40,000 bases of DNA from Symbiodinium natans (lineage: Eukaryota; Sar; Dinophyceae; Suessiales; Symbiodiniaceae), in NCBI GenBank assembly GCA_905221605.1, contig CAJNDS010001935.1, forward strand, positions 180,001-220,000, given 5' to 3'. Position 1 is the first letter of the stretch. Every line of letters starts with the position of its first letter. The notes beneath the pieces were generated by a model. That model was not told the origin of the DNA. It did not search any database and worked only from the letters and a program-made list of their open reading frames with translations. This document shows, piece by piece, positions 16,367 through 24,314 of this stretch. The position numbers and the translations under genes were made by a program.

Positions 16367-16522
16367 AAATACATGAAGTCACAAGCCTCCGAGTCGGCGC
16401 GATTTTTAACCCCAATTCGCGCGCTGGTGAGCTCCCGAGCCCGCTTTGAGCGTGACTTCGGGATACTTGGGGTAGGGACCGCACCGTGCGCCTTTGAGGC
16501 AGACGGGGGCGGCCCCGGCTAA
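16367..16522 (+). CDS. Candidate exon ending in a stop
   Basis: After a CGCTAACAG acceptor the plus frame reads MKSQASESARFLTPIRALVS, FERDFGILGVGTAPCAFEA, then a Gly-rich tail and TAA at 16520-16522. ATG at 16373. GC-rich third positions. No domain known. Confidence 0.4.
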   Translation, partial: KYMKSQASESARFLTPIRALVSSRARFERDFGILGVGTAPCAFEADGGGPG

Positions 16523-16614
16523 GTAGAGAATAACATGCATGGGTAGGACTCGGGTCTAGTTAGGGCATGGGACATCGCTATAGCTCCTGCATAAAGCGAT
16601 TTGGGGGGGGGGCC

Positions 16615-16870
16615 CTATTGCAGTTCCACCAGTTGGTGACGATCCGTTGGGGCTCGTGCTTGAGGGCATGGAACTATGCCATTAAGGCTTAAAAAATGCA
16701 TACACCGGAAACTCGAGGCTGTCGAGCACACTTCGCTCCCAGCGACAAGCTGCGCCAAGCGGAAGTCCTGTGCGCGGATGGATCGGGGCCTCGCGATGAA
16801 AGCTTCGGCCAGAAGAGAGCTGAATCGTCGCTTCGCCCCAGCCATCAGGTCTGCCATTCCGATAGCTCTC
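16615..16870. CDS. Open on three frames, unassigned
   Basis: Minus frame with ATG at 16857 (MADLMAGAKRRFSSLLAEAF; SIRAQDFRLAQLVAGSEV) has the best texture. Plus frames 16676-16876 and 16696-16893 overlap. Strand not decided. Confidence 0.3.
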
Positions 16871-16879
16871 CCTTAGACT

Positions 16880-16945
16880 TGTTTAGGGTTTAGGGTTTAG
16901 GGATGTTTAGGGCTTAAGTCTTCAGTTTTTGGGTTTAGGGTGGGC
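16880..16945. repeat. Short TTTAGGG block, degenerate
   Basis: Three perfect units (16882-16902), then TTTAGGGCTTAAG and TTTTTGGGTTTAGGG. Confidence 0.85.
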
Positions 16946-17186
16946 CCCAGCCCCACCCGAGGCAGTGCTTGCCAGGAGTCCAGCGTGCACACAGCAGTCC
17001 GCGACAGACCACGACGAACGAAACACGGCATTTCACGAATGTCCGGTGCGACGCAGAAACGGAAACATCATAACGCCAAAAGAAACTGCGCATAATCCAC
17101 AACTTCTGAACCCGAACCCTTCCACTGCACATCATTTTAGAGCCTTTTGGGTATACATTGAACCCCAGAAAAACCCTAAGCCCTAA
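16945..17186 (+). CDS. Weak exon candidate
   Basis: Plus frame with ACTQQSATDHDERNTAFHE and CPVRRRNGNIITPKETAHN, merging into telomere-like words near 17170. A minus frame overlaps. Low confidence. Confidence 0.2.
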
Positions 17187-17230
17187 ACAAAATCTGACTC
17201 AATCCCGAAATGGCTCCGAGGTAGGCCAAA

Positions 17231-17275
17231 CTCATCAGCCGTGGCGTCCGAGACCTGCGTTGTGAAGAATCCCAG
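17231..17275 (+). CDS. Candidate exon a of the 17 kb gene
   Basis: After a GAGGTAG acceptor the plus frame reads KLISRGVRDLRCEESQ, right up to the element terminus CCCAGGGACTCC. The element lies exactly between this frame and the next. No canonical GT donor sits at the edge; a GA donor (G|GACTCC) or one inside the exon (C|GTTGTG) is possible. Confidence 0.35.
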
Positions 17276-17424
17276 GGACTCCAATATCCCTTAATTAAGG
17301 AATATACCTTAATTTATAGTAGGATCCCTAATATGATTTAAGGAATATACCTTAATCTAGAGTAGGATCCCCAATTTGATTTAAGGTATATACTCCTGAA
17401 CTAAGGGATATTGGAGTCTTTGGG
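17271..17424. mobile_element. TIR element, GACTCCAATATCCC family
   Basis: TIR CCCAGGGACTCCAATATCCC faces GGGATATTGGAGTCTTTGGG. TTAATTAAGGAATATACC, then a tandem ~55-bp repeat of CCTTAATTTATAGTAGGATC inside. 154 bp. Confidence 0.85.
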
Positions 17425-17479
17425 AACATTGTCCTACAGATGCCGCACTGTGCGATTCCGCGGCTTTGACTGCATAAGG
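17417..17479 (+). CDS. Candidate exon b, 21 codons
   Basis: Begins TCT TTG GGA right after the element end TTGGAG and reads SLGTLSYRCRTVRFRGFDC, then IR. It ends at GTGTAA (17480). Both edges are phase 0. The following 37 nt, which contain three TTTAGGG units and end in AG, would have to be spliced out because GTG TAA stops the frame. Confidence 0.4.
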
Positions 17480-17516
17480 GTGTAATTGGAGGGTTTAGGG
17501 TTTAGGGTTTAGGGAG
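17480..17516 (+). other. Putative 37-nt intron made mostly of TTTAGGG
   Basis: Starts GTGTAATTGGAG, then three GGTTTAG units, ends GGAG. GT and AG ends join exons b and c in phase 0. Very short for a spliceosomal intron, so provisional. Confidence 0.3.
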
Positions 17517-17564
17517 GGGCTTCGGAGCTTCAAGCAAGACTGTGCGGCCCACCGAGAGATTCGG
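17517..17564 (+). CDS. Candidate exon c, 16 codons (or to 17590)
   Basis: Reads GLRSFKQDCAAHREIR and ends at GTGCGG (phase 0). It can also stay open (VRLGCQLWP) to CCA|GAGACTCC at 17590, where a GA donor would coincide with the next element's edge, also phase 0. Confidence 0.4.
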
Positions 17565-17588
17565 GTGCGGTTAGGGTGTCAGCTTTGG

Positions 17589-17696
17589 CCAGAGACTCCC
17601 ATATCCCTTAATTCAGGAATATACCTTAATGTATAGTAGGATCCCTAATATGATTTAAGGTATATTCCTTCATTGAGGGATATTGGAGTCTTTGGG
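17589..17696. mobile_element. TIR element, GACTCCAATATCCC family
   Basis: 108 bp: CCAGAGACTCCCATATCCC faces GGGATATTGGAGTCTTTGG, with TTCAGGAATATACCTTAATG inside. Sits exactly between candidate exons c and d. Confidence 0.85.
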
Positions 17697-17814
17697 TGTC
17701 TTGCGAGCTGACAAGAAGTTGGAGGAGTGCGGAAAATTGAGGCACCTCGGTGGACCCGGCGCCGTAACTCTCCACCCAGTCCTGAGCACGTCGGGGCTTG
17801 CAGAATGGCTGCGA
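17689..17814 (+). CDS. Candidate exon d, 42 codons
   Basis: Starts TCT TTG GGT after the element end TTGGAG, exactly as exon b does. Reads SLGVLRADKKLEECGKLRHL, GGPGAVTLHPVLSTSGLAEW, LR, with GC-rich third positions. A GTTCTT donor at 17815 and ATACTCAG acceptor at 17863-17870 give a phase-0 join to exon e; reading on instead gives TGA after four codons. Confidence 0.5.
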
Positions 17815-17870
17815 GTTCTTAAGGGTTGAACTTTGGGTTCTGAGTGCTAAGGGGGAGTTAGAATACTCAG

Positions 17871-17987
17871 AAGCGTGAAAAGTTGCTGACTCATCAGAAC
17901 CTCAGGAAAAGTGATTGGAAAGGCTACGCAGAGCATACCAGCCTACAAGCCCATCTGGGTGAAAATTCGCGAACAGCCAAACCCTAA
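17871..17987 (+). CDS. Candidate exon e
   Basis: Reads KREKLLTHQNLRKSDWKGYA, EHTSLQAHLGENSRTAKP and stops at TAA inside CCCTAAA. The exon may really end earlier (for example GG|GTGAAA), as the last residues come from telomere-like sequence. Basic, helical, unrecognised. Exons b to e form a continuous phase-0 chain. Confidence 0.45.
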   Translation, partial: KREKLLTHQNLRKSDWKGYAEHTSLQAHLGENSRTAKP

Positions 17988-18219
17988 ACCTCATAAGCAG
18001 CACAGAGGAAAAGAGATACTGCGTCCAGAATCACCAAGTTCGGGCGACTCTTGGATTCTATCTGACTAAGATCTCCTAACCTTGGGGACCACATGAACCC
18101 TAAAAGGGTGCTTATCGTTCATATAGCCTTCATCAGGATTATAGTAGAGGGTATATGACCCCTCAACTGTCGGGTTCGTTTAGTTCTCAGGGCCTCACCA
18201 ACACGCAAAAAGAACCCTT

Positions 18220-18300
18220 GCGCAAATGGCGGGAGGACGATGTTGAAACCTGCAGCCTCTGCGCAGTTTAGAGCCTGGAGCCCAGAACTTGTTTATCTTG
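18220..18300 (+). CDS. Weak exon candidate
   Basis: Plus frame NGGRTMLKPAASAQFRAWSP, ELVYL. Short; the 18000-18200 stretch shows nothing clear. Confidence 0.2.
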
Positions 18301-18408
18301 GCTGCTCCTAGCAGGGTAGCTAGAAATTTAGTTTTTTGATGCCTTCTTAAGAAACCCAATAAACCCAAAAAGGCTAAAGATGTAAAGTTACAGTAAAGCA
18401 CCACAAAG

Positions 18409-18534
18409 TTATAAGGTTCTAAAGGGGGGGGGGGTTCTTGGGGGTCGGTACCCTTTAGGGATCCTTTTGGAGAAGTGTTCGGGAATACCCCCCGAACCCC
18501 TCCCTTAAGAACCCAAGAACCCTTAAGCCTATAA
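18409..18534. mobile_element. TIR element, TTATAAGGTTCTAAAGG
   Basis: TTATAAGGTTCTAAAGGGG faces CTTAAGAACC..CTTAAGCCTATAA, with a G run opposite CCCCCCGAACCCC. About 126 bp. Confidence 0.6.
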
Positions 18535-18860
18535 TCCCAAACCGGCAATCCAAGGGTCGGATTTGAAAATATTCGACACGGTGCAGCAAATTACCTCTCG
18601 CAGGCTTGGGTTTCTTCCGGCCGATTTTCGGAAGGGGTGTTGGACATAGGAGGGGTGTTTGAGGTCAAAGGGCGGGGAGGGGGATTTAGGGGTTTAACAA
18701 GGATTTGTTCGCAAATTTTTCCCATCTGCGCAGCTGGGGCAGGGATTAGGGTCCATCGGGTTTAGGTCGCCTTGCCCTCCTCGTGGCGCTGGCGCACCAA
18801 CCGCAGCCAATGGCAGCACCAGCCTCATAGACTTGCGGAAATCAGAATGATTTCTTCACC

Positions 18861-18970
18861 CAAAGAGCCCTCTTATACCCCTTAATGAAGGGATAGACAG
18901 TAAGTTTTACAGGGATCCTTGATATGCTTTAAGGTATACTGCTTCATGAAGGGGTCTACCAGGCTCTTTG
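18861..18970. mobile_element. TIR element, CAAAGAGCC branch of the TTAATTAAGG family
   Basis: CAAAGAGCCCTCTTATACCC faces GGGGTCTACCAGGCTCTTTG, inside CTTAATGAAGGGATA facing TATACTGCTTCATGAAG. 110 bp. Same branch as 35808-35910. Confidence 0.75.
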
Positions 18971-19150
18971 CGAATCATGAGAACTATGAATGCTTCGGCA
19001 CTTCTTGCTCTTATGGGCTGTCATGACGATGAAAAGATAGAATTGTCGTTTGTTGAAGTTCGTCCGCCCAAACTCTTCCCACAGGCATCCTTCTCGTCTT
19101 ACAATGCACAGATGATGACCATGTTGGCGATGCAGCCACCCTCACCCTAA
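18959..19150 (+). CDS. Candidate last exon, about 62 codons
   Basis: After a TCTACCAG acceptor inside the TIR element end (AG at 18961-18962), the frame reads LRIMRTMNASALLALMG, CHDDEKIELSFVEVRPPKLF, QMMTMLAMQPPSP and TAA at 19148-19150. Well balanced composition. The element terminus supplies the 3' splice site. No domain recognised. Confidence 0.5.
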   Translation, partial: PGSLRIMRTMNASALLALMGCHDDEKIELSFVEVRPPKLFPQASFSSYNAQMMTMLAMQPPSP

Positions 19151-19228
19151 GCCCCATGTGTGGGTATACCGAACCCTCAACTCTAAACCCCAAACCCTAT
19201 AAATAGATAAATTACTGAATAAATACGC

Positions 19229-19286
19229 AATATATATATATATATGTATAATACATATATATATATTATAATATATATGTATATAG
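19229..19286. repeat. TA microsatellite
   Basis: TA runs with TG and ATAA breaks. Confidence 0.9.
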
Positions 19287-19427
19287 AAGCAACATAGAAA
19301 AATCATATAATGCAAGCAAGTGGCAAATGTAACTGCTGCCAACTTCCGGGTAGCATGTCCGACTTCGGGACTCCACCATGCACCGCCACTTCGCATCTTG
19401 CTCTGACCACGGCGGCACCGGAACCTG

Positions 19428-19491
19428 GGGTTTAGGGTTTAGGGCTAGGGTTTAGGGTTTAGGGTTTAGGGTTAGGGTTTTGGGTTTCGGG
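19428..19491. repeat. TTTAGGG array, degenerate
   Basis: About seven units with CTAGGG and TTTTGGG variants. Confidence 0.9.
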
Positions 19492-19743
19492 ACCTGCAAG
19501 GGTTTTCTCCGCACTGTCTCTGTATCTGAGAAACTGAGCACAACTGCACTGTGAACCAGCACCCGTAAGGGTTTTGGGTTTTGGGAATAGGGAACAGGGG
19601 CTACATGCCTTTCCCGAACGTTGAACATTGTGGTGTCCATCTAAGACTATGCAAGCTAATAGCCAACGAAGCCTAACCCGCCTTCGACGTGGTTGCTATG
19701 CCACTCACTCTGTTTGTCTCACAGTCCACTATACCCCTACCTT

Positions 19744-19831
19744 GGGATGCTCCCCCTTATACTAACAGTCCTTACTGGGGATCCTAGTACCCCTACTATA
19801 ATAAGGGCTGCAGTATAAGGTGGAACATCCC
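19744..19831. mobile_element. TIR element, GGGATGTTCCCCCTTATA family, copy 2
   Basis: GGGATGCTCCCCCTTATACT faces AGTATAAGGTGGAACATCCC; ACAGTCCTTACTGGGGATCC inside. 88 bp, the cleanest copy. Confidence 0.85.
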
Positions 19832-19952
19832 TACCCCTTTTTCGTTTTAACCCTCAACACCCCCGCACTAAACCCCTGACGCCTGGTCCCGGCCACAGTC
19901 GTGGTTTGGGTGGACCCATGATCCTGGGATATGTTTCGAAGCTTTGGAGCAG

Positions 19953-20090
19953 TCATTCATGGGTTTCCCTACTACCCCCTCCATACTACCCCACCCCCCC
20001 TAGGGTTCCCTCTTAAATGACCTTCATTAGGCTTAATTAGCCCTAAACAGCCTTCAGTATGAGGGGGGTAGTAGGGGAAGCCATGAGTCA
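19953..20090. mobile_element. TIR element, TCATGGGTTTCCCTACTACCC
   Basis: TTCATGGGTTTCCCTACTAC and CCCCTCCATAC face GTATGAGGGGGG and TAGTAGGGGAAGCCATGA. 138 bp. Element 39007-39080 shares the CACTACCC/GGGTAGTGGGG ends. Confidence 0.75.
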
Positions 20091-20195
20091 TCGGCTTGAG
20101 GAGGAACACACCTTTCGCACGCCCCAATTCCTTGATCCTCCGCAGCCTCAACAGAATCAGAACCTTATGAGCAAGTCGTCGGTTCAACCCCCAAT

Positions 20196-20221
20196 ACCCT
20201 AAGCCCCAAACCCTAAACCCT
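20196..20221. repeat. Short CCCTAAA block
   Basis: Two or three units with CCCCAAA. Confidence 0.8.
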
Positions 20222-20245
20222 GTTTGCATCCAGGCCTCTAAACGC

Positions 20246-20379
20246 CTAAACCCCCAAACCTCCAATCCCCCTCATACCCTCATTTGCCCTAAATTCGAAA
20301 GAGACCAAGGGTCCAACATCGGCAGCATGTCCAAAGACAAGCTGCTCATCAAACCACACCGTCGCAGTGCCTTCATTTT
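20246..20379 (-). CDS. Candidate exon, faintly cold-shock-domain-like
   Basis: After a GGCTACCAAG acceptor (AG at 20380-20381) the minus frame reads ATVWFDEQLVFGHAADVGPL, VSFEFRANEGMRG. F-x-H-x-x-D-V followed by G-x-x-V-x-F-E-x-R-x-N resembles the second half of cold-shock domains (F-x-H-x-S-D-x then V-x-F-E), but no RNP-1 motif is visible and the match is short. Exon call moderate, domain call weak. Confidence 0.4.
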
Positions 20380-20520
20380 CTTGGTAGCCCCCAGAACCAT
20401 ACGATGATAAGGGTTTAGGGCTTAGGGTTGAGGGGTACCCACTGTAGTAAGGGTTGAACCGCTCACACTCGGACAAGCCAGGCGAGGCACATACCGTCGA
20501 TGAGTCAGATTGGAGCCCAA

Positions 20521-20550
20521 AGGTTTAGGGTTTGGGGTCTAGGGTCTATG
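20521..20550. repeat. Short TTTAGGG block with GTCTAGG variants
   Basis: TTTAGGG, TTTGGGG, TCTAGGG, TCTATGG. The 20550-20857 stretch shows no convincing feature. Confidence 0.75.
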
Positions 20551-20857
20551 GCCTTTTTTCGGGTTGGCTGCGAAAAAAAGGGCGAAAGGGTGCCAGCAGG
20601 CTGCAAGCCTTCATAATCATGGCTCTTCTGGAGTCTAATTAAGGCTTTTTGCCCCAGGCGTGCAAATCATAGTTTGTGGCTTCTTGGGGTTGTACTGTCT
20701 CGTGGAACATGTCCAGGACTTACGCCTTGTCAGATAACTTTTGAGCTCTCACAATCACTGAATCGGCATACAAACCTATGCCTTCTCCGCCAAGGGGTCA
20801 TTTAACGCAATTGAACTCCATCCTAATGCCATCCTAGTGTTGCATGAATGTTTGTTA

Positions 20858-21026
20858 TCAAAAGAAGGAACATGCAAATGTTCCTTTGAAGCCCTCTGCA
20901 ACCATAACTGCGCCAAGTGCGCCTCGGTCTCCACTCGATCTCCTGAGGTGTTTCATGACCTGTTCGAACGCGCGAGGCTGTAACTCATGACTCGTTGAGG
21001 CACTGAGACAGTGAGGACGCCAGACC
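20858..21026 (-). CDS. Candidate last exon, about 55 codons
   Basis: The minus frame reads LSASTSHELQPRAFEQVMKH, LRRSSGDRGALGAVMVAEGF, ACSFF and TGA at 20858-20860. It begins at or soon after TIR element 21042-21132 (a CTGTCTCAG acceptor or the element edge). A helical, protein-like sequence of unknown family. Confidence 0.5.
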
Positions 21027-21041
21027 CACACCGGCATCGTA

Positions 21042-21132
21042 TATGGGGGTTTGCGAAAATAGGGGACCCCCAATATAGATCCCCAAAAAGTAGGATCCCT
21101 TTTGATAGTAAGGACGCCCGAAAACCCTCATA
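21042..21132. mobile_element. TIR element, GGGGTTTACGAAAATA family
   Basis: TATGGGGGTTTGCGAAAATA faces CGCCCGAAAACCCTCATA. On the minus strand its first bases are GTATGAGGG, a good 5' splice donor, placed directly after the exon at 21134-21193. Confidence 0.7.
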
Positions 21133-21133
21133 C

Positions 21134-21193
21134 AACTTCTTGAAATCTGCGCAGTGTCTCACCCCCTTCCTTCAAACCTTGGCCGGACTCGAA
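21134..21193 (-). CDS. Candidate exon abutting a TIR element
   Basis: The minus frame reads ESGQGLKEGGETLRRFQEV and then V|GTATGAGGG, so the donor GT coincides with the start of the element. The phase to 20858-21026 depends on which acceptor is used. Unknown product. Confidence 0.4.
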
Positions 21194-21214
21194 GCCCATG
21201 TGACTTGCACCCTG

Positions 21215-21400
21215 AAGGAGACTTGATGTTCAGGCACGCGCCTGCTGGTAGGCCTGGCCCCCAGGTACGGAGGCCCCAGATGTAGGAAAGCGCTCCCTTC
21301 AGGGTCGGTCTCTCCGACGTTTTGGGATTTGAGAGCTTCGTTTTTGGGGGCCCAATGAACCCCTAAAGGGGTTTCTGGTTCAGATACCTTACTCGGAATT
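21215..21400 (-). CDS. Candidate exon
   Basis: The minus frame reads WAPKNEALKSQNVGETDPEG, SAFLHLGPPYLGARPTSRR, VPEHQVSF. Upstream of the 21134 candidate on the same strand. Open but not recognised. Confidence 0.3.
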
Positions 21401-21573
21401 GTAGTCCCATAGGGTAGGTTCCTTTGGTCCCTGAGGATGAACACGGAGCAGACCTCAGCACCAAACCTGGCGCTCTCTGCAAACCCATCGTGTAGAGCCC
21501 CCAGGTCATGAAGTTTAGGTCGTTGTCTTCAACCCTAAACCTTAAACCTATCCCTAATGTTGCGCCCAGTTTC

Positions 21574-21592
21574 GGGGGGGGGGGGGGGGGGG
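21574..21592. repeat. Poly-G, 19 nt
   Basis: Uninterrupted run; a few CCTAAACC words lie just before it (21531-21555). Confidence 0.95.
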
Positions 21593-21754
21593 CCCTGAAT
21601 AAAGTCAAACTGGCTGGGCTATTCAGGACACCCTGACTGTGTGGGGGTGCAGACCAGGTCCCTGTTTAAAGTCAAACCGTCCGGGTGTCGCAAGAAACTG
21701 TCGCGCGGCACACAATTGAAAGCAATTGCCGGGCATCGCTGTCCCTGATAAACT

Positions 21755-21776
21755 TATATATATATATATATATATA
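21755..21776. repeat. TA microsatellite
   Basis: Eleven TA units. Confidence 0.95.
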
Positions 21777-21882
21777 CTCCTTCCTATTAAAACCATGTAT
21801 AAGCCGTGGACCGTGTAGACAGGGCGAGAACCAGCTTCGACTGTTGAAGGGGAGGCCCACACACTAAAGAGGGTGCAACATT

Positions 21883-21907
21883 AAACCTTAAACCTAAACC
21901 CTAACCC
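21883..21907. repeat. Short CCCTAAA block
   Basis: AAACCTTAAACCTAAACCC, degenerate, just past the stop of the next gene candidate. Confidence 0.75.
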
Positions 21908-21909
21908 AT

Positions 21910-22309
21910 TCAGCACCTCATGTTGGGGAAGCAGGTGGCGCTGTCATAGTAGGTAAAGATGATACCAGAACCAGCCAGTCGACAGCACTCCGCCAGGAAG
22001 CCTTTCTCCCCCTGCAAGCAGGCTGGCTCTTGATGAAGAGCCGGGCTCAAAGGATTGAAAGGCTGGCCTACCAAGTATAGTTGGTGCGAGTTGCGATCAA
22101 GGGCGAGCTGGCTGAGACTTGCAACTTTGCCTGAAGACTCTTGGCAGCGAGCTTTGCCAGCCAGTAGGCTCCCGTCCTGTGCGCAGGAGAGGGCAATGTC
22201 ACTGGAGATGCGCCCCCACATGCGAGTCATGCAGGAACCCAATACAACATTCCCAACACGCCATGCCTTTTCAATGTACAATGCGAAACCTTGCAACCCA
22301 CCAATGCTT
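21910..22309 (-). CDS. Candidate last exon, up to 132 codons
   Basis: One of the best coding stretches in the window. The minus frame is open from after TGA (about 22312) to TGA at 21910-21912. It reads GRISSDIALSCAQDGSLLAG, KVASLSQLALDRNSHQLYLV, GQPFNPLSPALHQEPACL, SGIIFTYYDSATCFPNMRC. Five to six Cys in the second half and alternating strand-like segments suggest a folded domain. I recognise no family. The stop lies only 3 bp from telomere-like words. Confidence 0.55.
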
Positions 22310-22540
22310 CATGCCAGAGCATGCAGAACCTCCTTGAGTTTTATTGGCCCTGTGGGGACCAGATTTTTGCTCCTTAGGGGTAAACTCAGAAAATGCTCGG
22401 CGTTCAATGTGAAGTAGGGTGTTATAGTACTGGTATCCCCAAAAGGACACCCAAGATATACAAGCAATATTCATAAGGGACCCTCAACACACTCACCCAG
22501 AACAGGAATATAAACCCAAAACCCTTAAACCTACTATTTG

Positions 22541-22621
22541 CTTAAGAACCACCCAAAAAACATTTTTCCCCATAAGGGCAATACAGGGATCACTATTCGT
22601 TTTTCTTGGGGGAGGGGTTCT
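22541..22621. mobile_element. TIR element, AGAACCACCC
   Basis: AGAACCACCCAAAAAACATT faces GTTTTTCTTGGGGGAGGGGTTCT, 81 bp. Confidence 0.6.
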
Positions 22622-22630
22622 GAAGCAAAT

Positions 22631-22692
22631 GTGGATTTACGAAAGTAAGAGGCCCCTAATATACTCCTGATTTCGGAAACCCCCCAAAATGG
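22631..22692. mobile_element. Short TIR element, GGGGTTTACGAAAATA family
   Basis: GTGGATTTACGAAAGTAAG faces CTGATTTCGGAAACCCCCC, 62 bp, with GGCCCCTAATATACTCC inside. Confidence 0.65.
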
Positions 22693-22732
22693 AAGAGACC
22701 CCTGTTTCACTCACCAATAACAGCCCTGAACC

Positions 22733-22768
22733 CAAAACCCTACACCCTAAACCCTAAACCCTAAACCT
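22733..22768. repeat. CCCTAAA array, 4 units
   Basis: Includes a CCCTACA unit. Confidence 0.9.
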
Positions 22769-22772
22769 GCTT

Positions 22773-22871
22773 TCAATTTTCATGTGCGGCCAGGCACCTC
22801 CGCACTGCCTCGAGGATGAAGTGCCGGTCGGCCCGGAGCTCGGCCGGCGCATCCTCTAAAAGCAGCTTGGC
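22773..22871 (-). CDS. DUF4116-like exon fragment
   Basis: A 32-codon minus frame between two telomere-type arrays: KLLLEDAPAELRADRHF, then ILEAVRRCLAAHEN and TGA at 22773-22775. The pattern (A-P/S)-x-E-L-R-x-D-R-x-x-I-L-E-A-V matches one repeat of DUF4116 (usually ASEELRADREVVLAAV), a short helical repeat common in dinoflagellate and other protist proteins. Normally many such repeats are present; only one is here, so this is a fragment, a single exon or a decayed copy. Confidence 0.6.
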   Translation of the reverse strand, partial: AKLLLEDAPAELRADRHFILEAVRRCLAAHEN

Positions 22872-22908
22872 TTAGGGTTTAGGGTTTAGGGTTTAGGGTT
22901 TAGGGTTT
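22872..22908. repeat. TTTAGGG array, 5 units
   Basis: Perfect units next to the DUF4116-like frame. Confidence 0.95.
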
Positions 22909-22926
22909 TTTTTGCCACCCGCTTAG
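22901..22926. repeat. Conserved array-flanking motif
   Basis: TAGGGTTTTTTTTGCCACCC then GCTTAG, identical over 26 bp to 30562-30587, and here enclosed by TTTAGGG arrays on both sides. See findings. Confidence 0.85.
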
Positions 22927-23030
22927 GGTTTAGGGTTTAGGGTTTAGGGTTTAGGGTCTAGGGTCTAGGGTCTAGGGTCTGGGGTCTAGGGTCTATAAGG
23001 TTTATAGGGTTTAGGGTTCTATAGGGTTCT
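22923..23030. repeat. TTTAGGG then TCTAGGG then TTTATAGGG array
   Basis: About four TTTAGGG, five TCTAGGG/TCTGGGG, then TTTATAGGG-like units. Confidence 0.95.
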
Positions 23031-23184
23031 GCGCAGTTGAACTATCTTCAGCTTCATCGCTGCACTTACGCCTCAAGGAACGTGTGGAAGGTGGCAGTGT
23101 CTGATCCTCCGGTGCTGGTTGCTGGTGGGTGTGGGACAGAATAAGTGAGTGAGCTAGTGTGAGTGAGTCAGGGAGCTAATGCAA

Positions 23185-23546
23185 TGGTGTGTGTGTGTGT
23201 GTGTGTCTCTGTGTCTCTGTGTCTCTGTGTCTCTGTGTCTCTGTGTCTCTGTGTCTCTGTGTCTCTGTGTCTCTGTGTCTCTGTGTCTCTGTGTCTCTGT
23301 GTCTCTGTGTCTCTGTGTCTCTGTGTCTCTGTGTCTCTGTGTCTCTGTGTCTCTGTGTCTCTCTGTCTCTCTGTCTCTGTGTCTCTGTGTCTCTGTGTCT
23401 CTGTGTCTCTGTGTCTCTGTGTCTCTGTGTCTCTGTGTCTCTGTGTCTCTGTGTCTCTGTGTCTCTGTGTCTGTGTGTCTGTGTGTCTGTCTGTCCGTCC
23501 GTCCTTCCGTTTGTCTGTGTGTCTGTGCGTCTGTGTCTGCGTGTGA
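23185..23546. repeat. GTGTCTCT octamer satellite, about 33 units
   Basis: A GT run (23186-23206), then a nearly perfect GTGTCTCT array with a few CTCT slips near 23360, decaying into GTCT/GTCC. All frames on both strands are open (as Cys-Val-Ser-Leu or Arg-His-Thr-Glu repeats), so the long frames here are artefacts. Confidence 0.97.
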
Positions 23547-23799
23547 TGCACGAGAGACATCCCAGTGTGTACCTACATGACTCTGCATTGTAGTTTGCGA
23601 GGGTGATGTTTAGGTCGGCTGTGCATCACGCTCGTTGGTATTGCATCTATCAAGACTCGAAGCTGTTCAATGCACATAGACCCGTGAGTGTGTTTGAGGC
23701 TCAACATGTGTCTGCCTCGCTGTGTGTCTCTCCGTGTGCTATGTTGGTGCGTGCGCGCTTGCATGCTGGATGCGTGCAGCGCAGCGAGTCGACGATCCG

Positions 23800-23910
23800 G
23801 GCTTAGCTGGCTAAAACAACCCACAGCCTCCAGGTAGCAGCCGTCCCTCAGGATCTTGGCCATCCACTCCTCCCGGCATTTCTCCTCGACAGTTAAAGCG
23901 TGATCTCGCT
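23800..23910 (-). CDS. Candidate exon
   Basis: Minus frame open after TAG near 23914: HALTVEEKCREEWMAKILRD, GCYLEAVG, then CFSQLSPDRRLAALHASS. Acidic/basic helical composition. A donor may lie at GCT|GTGGG near 23831. Unknown. Confidence 0.4.
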
Positions 23911-24050
23911 ACTTGTAGCTCCGAGCCACCCTCCAAAACCGGACTCCAACCCCTATCCAAACCATTGTCGGATGCTCTTGGATTTCTCAGACTGCTGCCG
24001 CTGAACCATGATTCGCCTCTACAACTACATCCCGACCTCTGACAGCATGT

Positions 24051-24079
24051 TTAGGGTGTAGGGTTTAGGGTTTAGGGTG
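24051..24079. repeat. TTTAGGG block, 3-4 units
   Basis: One GTGTAGGG variant. Confidence 0.9.
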
Positions 24080-24314
24080 CATGTGAGCATGCAGCAAAAG
24101 CCTTCATGGATCTGGAAGATACTGCTGCTTGAGCAAATCGACCCTGCCCTGGCTGCAGAACTGTTCGCAGGGCCGTCCTGCTGCGCACCCTCATCCAGTG
24201 CCTGTTTCGCATCTCTTTACTAGTTGGAGCTTTTGTCGGCGGAGTCAGGTTTAGCATCTCTCGGTCGTGAAGCTTGTTTAGCAAACTATTGACCAGAGGA
24301 GGAACGAAAATCAA
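24080..24314. CDS. Strand-ambiguous exon candidate
   Basis: The minus frame 24072-24314 and three plus frames are open. The most convincing is the plus frame RRAVLLRTLIQCLFRISLLV, GAFVGGV (24165-24250), hydrophobic enough for a membrane helix. Undecided. Confidence 0.25.

Noticed and set aside
23154-23593. Open frames of 127-144 codons in the GTGTCTCT satellite
   Set aside because: Open in all six frames from an octamer repeat; low-complexity artefact.
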